This document shows, one piece after another, positions 7,343 to 14,274 of a stretch of DNA of 47,360 bases. Below the pieces are notes generated by a model. The model worked only from the letters and a program-made list of their open reading frames with translations. It made no database searches and had not been told where the DNA came from. The stretch covers positions 1-47,360 of the forward strand of contig SVTA01000003.1 of assembly GCA_015064005.1 (NCBI GenBank). Reading direction: 5' to 3'. Numbering within the stretch: the stretch's first letter is position 1; the number at the start of each line of letters is the position of its first letter. A program made the translations under genes and the position numbers. This stretch comes from Oscillospiraceae bacterium (GTDB lineage Bacteria; Bacillota; Clostridia; Oscillospirales; CAG-272).

Positions 7343-9505
7343 ATGGATATCAAAAAGCTACTAAGCGAAATGACACTTGCCGAAAAGCTGGGGCAGCTGA
7401 CCCAGCTGAACGCCGTCTTTTTCAACACGGAAAACGATGCGGATATCACCGGCCCCGCCGCCAAGCTACACATTGGCGAGGAGGATATTTCCCTCACCGG
7501 CTCGGTGCTGAACTTTACCAGCGCCGCCTTGATGAAAAAGACCCAGGACGCCGCCATGGCCCGTCAGCCTCACCATATCCCCCTGCTCTTTATGCAGGAT
7601 GTGATCCACGGCTTTCGCACCGTTTACCCCATTCCCCTTGCCATGGGCTGCTCCTTTGACGAAGCGCTGATGGAGGATTGCGCGCGAATGGCCGCGAAGG
7701 AGGCCGCCGTCAGCGGTGTGCACGTGACCTTTTCGCCCATGATGGATCTTGCCCGCGATGCCCGCTGGGGACGCGTGATGGAGTCTCCCGGCGAGGACCC
7801 CACCCTCAACGGCCGGATGGGCGCCGCTCTTGTGCGGGGTTATCAGGGCGACGGAACCGGCCCCTACGACATTCCCGCCTGTGTCAAGCACTTTGCGGCC
7901 TACGGTGCGCCGGAGGCGGGGCGTGATTACGCGCCCGTTGAGCTTTCCGAGCACACTCTGAGAGAATATTACCTTCCCGCCTACCGCGCTTGTGTAGATG
8001 CGGGTGTCAAAATGATTATGCCCGCCTTCAACACCATTGGCGGCGTGCCCTGTACCGCAAATCGCTATCTTCTTGATACCATTCTGCGCCGCGAATGGGG
8101 CTTCAAGGGTGTTGTCATCAGCGATTACCACGCTCATCACGAAATGGTGAAGCACGGCGTGGCGGAAAATGACAAGGAAGCCGTTGCGCTCGCTCTTAAC
8201 GCGGGCTGTGATATTGAAATGATGTCCACTGCCACCTACCGCTTTGCAAAGGAGCTTTTGGACGAAGGACGCATTACCATGGAGCAGATCGACGCCGCTA
8301 CTCTGCGGGTGCTGGAGCTGAAAAACCAGCTGGGGCTCTTTGAAAACCCCTACCGCGCGGCAAGCGAGGAGGAAGAAAAGCGACTGCACCTCTGCTCGGA
8401 GCATCGGGCACTTGCTCGACGCGCCGCCGAGGAATCCGCGGTTCTGCTGAAAAACGACGGTGTGCTCCCCTTCTCCAAGGACGTTCGTAAAGTGGCTGTC
8501 ATAGGCCCCTTCGCCAAAGAACAAGGCATTAAGGGCAATTGGGCCGGCAACGGCCGGGACGAGGACTGTGTCACCGTGCTTGCCGGCATCCGCGCACTGT
8601 TACCCGATGCAGAGGTCGCTTATACCAAGGGCTGTAGCTGGGAGCTGGGTGAAACCAAGGTGCCGGATCTCGAGGAGGCCGTGGAGCTGGCCTCGGAGGC
8701 TGATGCCGTGGTGCTGTGCCTTGGCGAATACCAGCACCATTCCGGAGAGGGCAACAGCCGTGCCACCCTGACGCTTTCCCCTGCCCAGATGGCGCTGGCG
8801 CGAGCCGTGCTGGATGCCAACAAAAACACCGCCGTGGTGCTCTTTAACGGCCGCCCGCTGGTCATCCCGGAGCTTTCCACCATTGCCCCCGCCATTCTCG
8901 ATATGTGGCAGCCGGGCACCGAGGGCGGTAACGCCGCCGCGCGACTGCTGTTTGGCGATGCCAATCCCTGCGGCAAGCTCTCCATGAGCTTCCCCTACCA
9001 TGAGGGACAATGCCCCATTTATTACAGCCATCTGCACACCGGCCGCCCTGTCGCCAACCCCAAGGAGATCACCCAAACAGGTTACTGCTCCCGCTACATG
9101 GACGTACCCGTTGACCCGCTTTACGTCTTTGGTCACGGCCTTTCCTACAATACCTATACCTATGACAATCTGACCCTGAGCGCGGACACCATTCACCCCG
9201 GTGAGGAGCTGGAGGTGGCCGTAACGGTGAAAAACGAGGGGAAACGGTATGGAAAAGAGACGGTTCAGCTCTATATCCGCGACAAGGTGGCCAGCGTGGC
9301 GCGCCCCGTCAAGGAGCTGAAGGATTTCGTGAAGCTGGAGCTGGAGGCCGGCGAGAGCGCCGCCGTCATCTTTACCATCACCGAGGAGGATCTCCGCTTC
9401 CACACCGTCACCGGTGAATTTGCCAGCGAGGCCGGCGAGTTTGAGGTGATGGTGGGCAAAAGCAGTGATGATCTGCTCTCCGCCACTTTCCGCCTTGAAA
9501 AATAA
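7343..9505 (+). CDS. Beta-glucosidase, glycoside hydrolase family 3
   Basis: A 720-residue three-domain GH3 enzyme. The N-terminal (alpha/beta)8 domain carries DLARDARWGRVMESPGEDP and the substrate-binding KHFAAYGAPEAGRDY; the nucleophile aspartate is in GVVISDYHAHHEM near residue 260. The second alpha/beta domain supplies the likely acid/base glutamate in HHSGEGNSRATL near residue 470. A fibronectin-III-like domain (VTVKNEGKRYGKETVQLYIR) ends the protein. It resembles BglX-type enzymes but lacks a signal peptide, so it is probably cytosolic and cleaves imported beta-glucosides or xylosides. It stands alone between its own promoter and a strong hairpin. GGGAG precedes ATG. Confidence 0.94.
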   Translation: MDIKKLLSEMTLAEKLGQLTQLNAVFFNTENDADITGPAAKLHIGEEDISLTGSVLNFTSAALMKKTQDAAMARQPHHIPLLFMQDVIHGFRTVYPIPLAMGCSFDEALMEDCARMAAKEAAVSGVHVTFSPMMDLARDARWGRVMESPGEDPTLNGRMGAALVRGYQGDGTGPYDIPACVKHFAAYGAPEAGRDYAPVELSEHTLREYYLPAYRACVDAGVKMIMPAFNTIGGVPCTANRYLLDTILRREWGFKGVVISDYHAHHEMVKHGVAENDKEAVALALNAGCDIEMMSTATYRFAKELLDEGRITMEQIDAATLRVLELKNQLGLFENPYRAASEEEEKRLHLCSEHRALARRAAEESAVLLKNDGVLPFSKDVRKVAVIGPFAKEQGIKGNWAGNGRDEDCVTVLAGIRALLPDAEVAYTKGCSWELGETKVPDLEEAVELASEADAVVLCLGEYQHHSGEGNSRATLTLSPAQMALARAVLDANKNTAVVLFNGRPLVIPELSTIAPAILDMWQPGTEGGNAAARLLFGDANPCGKLSMSFPYHEGQCPIYYSHLHTGRPVANPKEITQTGYCSRYMDVPVDPLYVFGHGLSYNTYTYDNLTLSADTIHPGEELEVAVTVKNEGKRYGKETVQLYIRDKVASVARPVKELKDFVKLELEAGESAAVIFTITEEDLRFHTVTGEFASEAGEFEVMVGKSSDDLLSATFRLEK

Positions 9506-9541
9506 TCCTCCAAAAAACGATTTACCCGTCAAACGGTACAG

Positions 9542-9580
9542 AAAACTCCCGGTAAACGCTATGCGTTTGCCGGGAGTTTT
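9542..9580. terminator. Bidirectional terminator between the GH3 and MATE genes
   Basis: Hairpin with arms AAAACTCCCGGTAAACGC (9542-9559) and GCGTTTGCCGGGAGTTTT (9563-9580) around a TAT loop, one mismatch in 18 bp. It lies between convergent stops at 9505 and 9587. Confidence 0.88.
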
Positions 9581-9586
9581 GATGTA

Positions 9587-11065
9587 TCAGCGCCTCAACT
9601 CCAGTGCACGGAGCAATTCCTCTTCGCTCTTGCGGGTCTTGAGATAATGCCGAAGGAAAATACAGGAGAGGGTAAAATGTGCCAGCGCCGTTAATCCCCA
9701 GGAGATTGGATAGGACCAATAGATCACGTCCAGCGTCGGTACGGCACGGAATACGGTGGCGATCCACACCACTCGGAACACGCAAGCGCCAAGCAGACTC
9801 ACCACCGTGGAAGCCACGGATTTGCCAAGGCCGCGCACCACACCGCTGCCCACCTCCATAAAGGCCAAGGAAAAATACAGTGTGAACATGATCATCATCT
9901 TCTTCACGGCGGTCTCGTAAGCAATCTGATCCAGACTTCCCGCCGCACCGGGATGCACGTCGTAAAGCGCCAGCAGGGGGGTGCGCAGAAGGATCAGCGC
10001 GCCGCTGAATGTCACCGCTACAAGAAAGGTGAGAAAATAACAGCATCCCATTACGCGCTTGACGCGCTCGTATTTTGCCGCGCCCACGTTCTGACTGGTA
10101 AAGGTAATGGCCGCTTGATAGAGCGAATTTGTCGCGGTGTAGGCAAAGCCCTCCAGGTTGCTTGCGGCGGCGTTTCCCTTCACCACGGGGGCAAAGGCGG
10201 TTTCCGTTCCAACCATTGCGTTATTGACCTGCAAAATAGAGGATTGGATCACCATATTGGAAAGAGAGAAAAGCGAGCCCTGCAGACCGGCAGGAAGGCC
10301 GATATACACGATTTGACGGAGAGATGCGCGATCCATACAAAGTCGGCGGAAGGAGAATTTACATGCGCCATCGTCCCGCATCAGCCGCCACAGCAGCACC
10401 GCGGCGGAGATCACGTTAGAAAGCGCCGTGGCCAACGCCACACCCTCCACGGAAAGCCCCAACGCCAGCACGAAGAAAAGATTCAGCAACACGTTGGCAA
10501 GACCGGCAAGGGACAGCACGTACAATGGCGTTTTGGTGTCGCCCTTGGCGCGCAGAATGGCAATACAGTAGTTGGTCAACGCCAGGAACGGCGCACCGGC
10601 AAAATAAATGATCGTATAGGTGGTGGCAAGATTCAAAAGCTTACCCTCCGCACCCATTAGTGCCAAAACGGGGCGGGAAATAAAAAGTCCCAGCACGGTT
10701 CCCACAGCACCCAGCACCACGCTGAGGAGAATGGCGGTGTGGGTGGCTCTTGACACCCGCTCATCATCCCTTGCGCCCAAATGGCGCGCCACCACCACGT
10801 TGGCGCCGGTGGCGAAGCCCATAAACACATTCAGCACCAGGTTGACGAAGGCACCCGTCATACCGATGGCGCCCACCGCATCCGGCTCCGAGGAAAGGCC
10901 AACCACCATCATATCGGCGGCATTATATAGGGTCTGCAGCAAATTAGTGGCCATAAGGGGCAGGAAAAATGCCACGATCTTGCCGAGCAACGGCCCCTCT
11001 GTCATATTCAGTTCTTTCTTTTTTGTCAGCGTCATTTGCATCATCGGCCAAGGCAAGCCGGGCAC
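9587..11065 (-). CDS. MATE family efflux transporter (copy 1)
   Basis: About 492 residues with twelve predicted membrane segments in two similar halves, as in multidrug and toxin extrusion (MATE) proteins, which export cationic drugs or metabolites using Na+ or H+ gradients. Diagnostic segments are LLQTLYNAADMMVVG near residue 43 and GFATGANVVVARHLGARDD. The GTG at 11065 has AAGGG five nt upstream. By alignment with the neighbouring paralogue, the ATG at 11035 (MTLTKKKEL) is also plausible but lacks a ribosome site, so the exact start is uncertain. The gene has its own consensus promoter (11105-11133) although it follows the paralogue in the same direction. Substrate unknown. Confidence 0.9.
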   Translation of the reverse strand: MPGLPWPMMQMTLTKKKELNMTEGPLLGKIVAFFLPLMATNLLQTLYNAADMMVVGLSSEPDAVGAIGMTGAFVNLVLNVFMGFATGANVVVARHLGARDDERVSRATHTAILLSVVLGAVGTVLGLFISRPVLALMGAEGKLLNLATTYTIIYFAGAPFLALTNYCIAILRAKGDTKTPLYVLSLAGLANVLLNLFFVLALGLSVEGVALATALSNVISAAVLLWRLMRDDGACKFSFRRLCMDRASLRQIVYIGLPAGLQGSLFSLSNMVIQSSILQVNNAMVGTETAFAPVVKGNAAASNLEGFAYTATNSLYQAAITFTSQNVGAAKYERVKRVMGCCYFLTFLVAVTFSGALILLRTPLLALYDVHPGAAGSLDQIAYETAVKKMMIMFTLYFSLAFMEVGSGVVRGLGKSVASTVVSLLGACVFRVVWIATVFRAVPTLDVIYWSYPISWGLTALAHFTLSCIFLRHYLKTRKSEEELLRALELRR

Positions 11066-11104
11066 TCTCGCCCTTTTTTACCATCTGCCGCCTTTCTCAA
11101 CACA

Positions 11105-11133
11105 GTTATAGCACAAAAGTCGTGGGTTGTCAA
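11105..11133 (-). promoter_or_regulatory. Promoter of MATE copy 1
   Basis: On the - strand, TTGACA (11128-11133) and TATAAC (11105-11110) are 17 bp apart, with TGC before the -10. This indicates that the second of the two tandem MATE genes is transcribed independently. Confidence 0.8.
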
Positions 11134-11197
11134 GCGAATTTCCGTTTATTTTATATGATTTATACCCCGAAGCAAAACCGTTTTCGAAGCCGTCCGC

Positions 11198-12622
11198 TTA
11201 CATCGCTTCCTTCTCGCACCGACGGATGGCACGGCGAATGGTCAATAGCACAAGAACGCACTGCACAGCGCCCGTCAACGCCCACGTGAGCGGATAGCAG
11301 CTGTACAAAGAAAGGGGAGTTTCAAACGCACGGAACACCGTATAGATCCATGCCACGCGCAGGGCGCAGGTGCCAATTAAGGTAATAACGGTAGAGGAAA
11401 CGGCCTTTCCCAGCCCCTTGGCCACACCGCTGCAGATTTCCATAAAGGCCGCAAAGGCAAAGGGCAGCGCTACCAATGCTGTGCGAAGCTGGGCAATCTC
11501 ATAAGCGATACGGTCAGGACTACCCTCTGTACCCTTTTTCACGCCGTACAAGGCAAACAGAGGATCGCGCAGCAGGAAAACCACTAAGGGAAAAAGGATA
11601 GAAAATACCAAAGAGAGTCCCCCACACAGCAGAAGCACACGCAGGACGCGGCGGGGCTTTTTGGCACCAATGTTCTGGCTGGTAAAGGTAATGGCCGCCT
11701 GTACAAAGGCGTTATTGGCTGTGCTGACGAAGGTGCCGAGATTTTGTGAGGCCGCATTTCCCTTCACCACAGGCGCAAATGCCGTCACCCCCGGGCACAT
11801 GATATCGTTCAGACGCAGCACCGAGGATTGAATCAGAATATTGGAAACCGAAAAAAGGGAGGACTGTATGCCCGTGGGTAACCCCACGTGAAGAATGGAA
11901 AGAAAGCTTTTTTGATCAATACCCAGCCGACGGGGCGAGAAATGGCACTCTCCGGGGTCCCGATGCAATCGCCAAAGCAGCAGCGCGGCCGAGATCGCAT
12001 TGGAAAGCGCCGTAGCCAATGCCACTCCCTCCACAGACATTCCAAAGCCCAACACGAAGAGAAGATTGGAAAGCACGTTGAAAATACCGGCAGCGGAAAG
12101 CACCAGAAGGGGCGTCTGCGCGTCACCCTTTGCCCGCAGAATGGCGGCAGCGTAGTTGGTCAGCGCCACAAAGGGCACGCCAAGAAAATAAATGCGGGTA
12201 TACAGCACCGCAAGATTCAGCAGCTTTCCACTAACACCCATCAGTGCAAGCACGGGCCGGGAAATCAGAATGCCAATCAAGGAGGAGGCAAGGCCAAAGA
12301 TCACAGACATCGCGATGGCGGTATGTACCGCGCGGGACGCCCTCTCCCGCTCTCCTGCACCAATGTGTCGCGCAACCACCACGTTAGCGCCGATAGAAAA
12401 GCCTACAAACACGTTGACGATGAGATTTGTCAGCGCCGTGGTGGTGCCAATGGCGCCCACGGCATCCGCCTCGGGAGAAAGGCTGACCACCATCATATCC
12501 GCAGCGTTATACAGCACCTGCAGCAGATTGGTCAATATAATGGGAAGGCTGAAGGCAAAGATCTTGCTCAGCAGCGGTCCGTTGATCATATCTATATCCT
12601 TGCGTCTTGCAAAAATCGACAT
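11198..12622 (-). CDS. MATE family efflux transporter (copy 2)
   Basis: A 474-residue paralogue of the next gene downstream, clearly similar along its whole length (for example LLQVLYNAADMMVVSLSPEA and GFSIGANVVVARHIGAGE). Twelve membrane segments in two halves fit the MATE family. ATG is preceded by AAAGGGG at 7 nt. It has its own consensus promoter (12673-12701). The two genes probably arose by tandem duplication, but they have diverged considerably, so they may export different compounds. No regulator of the MarR or TetR type is adjacent. Confidence 0.92.
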   Translation of the reverse strand: MSIFARRKDIDMINGPLLSKIFAFSLPIILTNLLQVLYNAADMMVVSLSPEADAVGAIGTTTALTNLIVNVFVGFSIGANVVVARHIGAGERERASRAVHTAIAMSVIFGLASSLIGILISRPVLALMGVSGKLLNLAVLYTRIYFLGVPFVALTNYAAAILRAKGDAQTPLLVLSAAGIFNVLSNLLFVLGFGMSVEGVALATALSNAISAALLLWRLHRDPGECHFSPRRLGIDQKSFLSILHVGLPTGIQSSLFSVSNILIQSSVLRLNDIMCPGVTAFAPVVKGNAASQNLGTFVSTANNAFVQAAITFTSQNIGAKKPRRVLRVLLLCGGLSLVFSILFPLVVFLLRDPLFALYGVKKGTEGSPDRIAYEIAQLRTALVALPFAFAAFMEICSGVAKGLGKAVSSTVITLIGTCALRVAWIYTVFRAFETPLSLYSCYPLTWALTGAVQCVLVLLTIRRAIRRCEKEAM

Positions 12623-12672
12623 CTCATTACCCCTTTCTGATTTTTCACACCGTTAACGCCCTTCTATGCCAT

Positions 12673-12701
12673 TTTATAGCACAACCACCGCACAATGTCA
12701 A
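12673..12701 (-). promoter_or_regulatory. Promoter of MATE copy 2
   Basis: On the - strand, TTGACA (12696-12701) and TATAAA (12673-12678) are 17 bp apart, with a TGC extension before the -10. Confidence 0.8.
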
Positions 12702-12732
12702 CCCTTTTCTACAAAAAACACTTCTGCCGCAA

Positions 12733-12775
12733 AAAAGCATGAAAGCATACCAACAGGGTATGCTTTCATGCTTTT
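12733..12775 (-). terminator. Terminator of the AEC transporter gene
   Basis: A perfect 19-bp inverted repeat (12733-12751 and 12757-12775, AAAAGCATGAAAGCATACC and its complement) around an AACAG loop, ending in a U-run on the leftward transcript, 5 bp after the AEC stop. Confidence 0.9.
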
Positions 12776-12780
12776 ACTGT

Positions 12781-13770
12781 TCAGAATGCGCCACCAAGGC
12801 GAAGCAGGAATGTAATGAGAAATACCGTCAGCGCTGAGGCGAGGGTTGACCAAACCACCAGCTGCCCTGCAAGCACCACATCGCCGCCCATTTCCTGCAC
12901 CATAGGCACGCTGGGCACCGCCACAGGAGTGGCAAATACTGAAACAAAGGTCGCAAAATGCGCGGGCGTGAAGCGATGACGGAAAAAGATATACGCTACG
13001 CCGATGGCAAGGGCGGGTACCACCACCACGCGAACCAGCGTGCCGAAGATGATCTCCTTTTTCAGCGCGGCTACAGCGGAAAGCTCAAACTGCGCGCCCA
13101 GCACCAGCAGTGCCAGCGGGATCGCAAGACCGGCGAGATACTGCAGAACGGTGAACAGCGGGTCAAGATCAGAGAGGCGGAAGGAGATGCCGTTTTTCTC
13201 AAAAGCAGTGCGGATCAGAATACATACCAGCGCCGCGGCAATGCCAAGGATCAGCGGGTTTTTGAGAATATCGAGAACGATCTTTTTTACGCTGACCCTC
13301 TCACCGCCGTCGTTGCCGATGGCGGTCAGGCTCACCACCGCGAGAATATTAAAAAGCGGGATCACCGCAGCGGAAAGCAGAGTGGCAGCAATGGCACCGG
13401 CCTCACCGTAAAGAGAGTTGGCAAGGGGAATGCCGATCAGCGAATAACCGGAACGGACAGCAGCCTGAATCAGCACACCGCGGCGGTTTTTCTGCCCTGC
13501 AACCGCAATAGAAGCGGGAATGGAGAGGAAAAACACCACCAGAAGGGCGATAACCACGTATCCGATGAAGGCAAAATCAAAGCCCGCGAGGCTTTTGATC
13601 TTATAGATGTTGACAAACAGCATCACCGGCATAAACACGCGGAAAACCAGCTTATTTGCCTCCTTGGCAAAGCTTTCGCCGATCATGCCCACGCGCTTTA
13701 GAAAATATCCCATCAGCACCATCAGCACGATTGGGGCTATGGCACCGATCGCAAAAATAAAAGAATCCAT
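12781..13770 (-). CDS. AEC family transporter (auxin efflux carrier type)
   Basis: A 329-residue membrane protein with about ten hydrophobic segments arranged as two five-helix halves, resembling the AEC family. Bacterial members export or import small organic acids such as malate or malonate. The N-terminus (APIVLMVLMGYFLKRVGM) and the broken-helix regions (NKLVFRVFMPVMLFVNI near residue 40, SVFATPVAVPSVPMVQEMGG near residue 280) are typical. GGGAGG lies 7 nt before ATG. The leader between promoter and start holds a terminator-like hairpin, so expression is probably attenuated. Substrate is not readable. Confidence 0.88.
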   Translation of the reverse strand: MDSFIFAIGAIAPIVLMVLMGYFLKRVGMIGESFAKEANKLVFRVFMPVMLFVNIYKIKSLAGFDFAFIGYVVIALLVVFFLSIPASIAVAGQKNRRGVLIQAAVRSGYSLIGIPLANSLYGEAGAIAATLLSAAVIPLFNILAVVSLTAIGNDGGERVSVKKIVLDILKNPLILGIAAALVCILIRTAFEKNGISFRLSDLDPLFTVLQYLAGLAIPLALLVLGAQFELSAVAALKKEIIFGTLVRVVVVPALAIGVAYIFFRHRFTPAHFATFVSVFATPVAVPSVPMVQEMGGDVVLAGQLVVWSTLASALTVFLITFLLRLGGAF

Positions 13771-13792
13771 ACGTTGTCCTCCCGATGATTGT

Positions 13793-13845
13793 AAAAAGCC
13801 CTCGTACGAGGGCTTTTGCTATCGCGCGACGCGCGCTGGTATCAT
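13793..13845 (-). promoter_or_regulatory. Attenuator-like leader of the AEC gene
   Basis: Reading leftward from the promoter, the leader contains a GC hairpin (GCGCG-CGT-CGCGC, 13824-13836) and then a perfect 11-bp hairpin with a TA loop, AAAAGCCCTCG/CGAGGGCTTTT (13794-13817), followed by five U. This is an intrinsic-terminator shape placed before the AEC ribosome site. A mini-frame (13845-13819) would encode MIPARVAR and ends two bases before the second hairpin; its ATG lies only about three bases after the predicted transcript start. No T-box or known riboswitch consensus was recognised. Confidence 0.5.
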
Positions 13846-13854
13846 TGCTGTGAT

Positions 13855-13883
13855 ATTGTAGCACATTTTTCGACGGAAAACAA
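13855..13883 (-). promoter_or_regulatory. Promoter of the AEC transporter gene
   Basis: On the - strand, TTGTTT (13878-13883) and an extended -10 TGCTACAAT (hexamer 13855-13860) are 17 bp apart. The predicted transcript starts near 13848, leaving a leader of about 77 nt. Confidence 0.75.
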
Positions 13884-14011
13884 GGGTTTTCGTTAAACTT
13901 TTAACTATCTCATTTTGACAAAGTTTTGAAAGGAAATCACGCGGTGCTTGTGCGATTTATTCTAATCATTTATCTTTTAATATGAATTGATAGGTTTTGC
14001 TTATAAATAGT

Positions 14012-14043
14012 AAAAAGCGCGGAGCGAGGACTCCGCGCTTTTT
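14012..14043 (-). terminator. Terminator of copA
   Basis: A perfect 13-bp stem AAAAAGCGCGGAG (14012-14024) / CTCCGCGCTTTTT (14031-14043) with a CGAGGA loop, 6 bp after the copA stop. The interval 13884-14011 between it and the AEC promoter shows no gene. Confidence 0.9.
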
Positions 14044-14049
14044 TGTTAT

Positions 14050-14274
14050 TTACTTCGCTTGATATCCGGCGGCCTTGACGGCAGTGATCAGTGCCTCGGG
14101 CTTTACCTTAGCCGCTGCCTCAACCGTAACGGTACCTGCAGCAAGATCTGCCTTGGCCGATTTGACACCGGAAATCGCAGTAAGAGCGGCCTCCACACGA
14201 GCGGAGCAATGCCCGCACATCATGCCCTCCACCGTCAATACGGTAGTAACAATCTCGGATTTCTTAAAAAGCAT
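14050..14274 (-). CDS. Possible internal start giving a free CopZ-like chaperone
   Basis: In the copA reading frame, the ATG at 14274 (MLFKKSEIV) has AAAAGGAG nine nt upstream, at 14284-14291, within the A-rich stretch that encodes the charged linker. Initiation here would give a 74-residue protein with one GMMCGHC metal-binding motif, the size of a free CopZ. The site may be a relic of a separate copZ gene that fused to copA by loss of the copA stop, or it may still work. Sequence alone cannot decide whether it is used. Confidence 0.4.
   Translation of the reverse strand: MLFKKSEIVTTVLTVEGMMCGHCSARVEAALTAISGVKSAKADLAAGTVTVEAAAKVKPEALITAVKAAGYQAK

Noticed and set aside
13771..13865. A T-box riboswitch before the AEC gene
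   Set aside because: The T-box consensus (AGGGTGGNACCGCG) is not present, and the leader is much shorter than a T-box.
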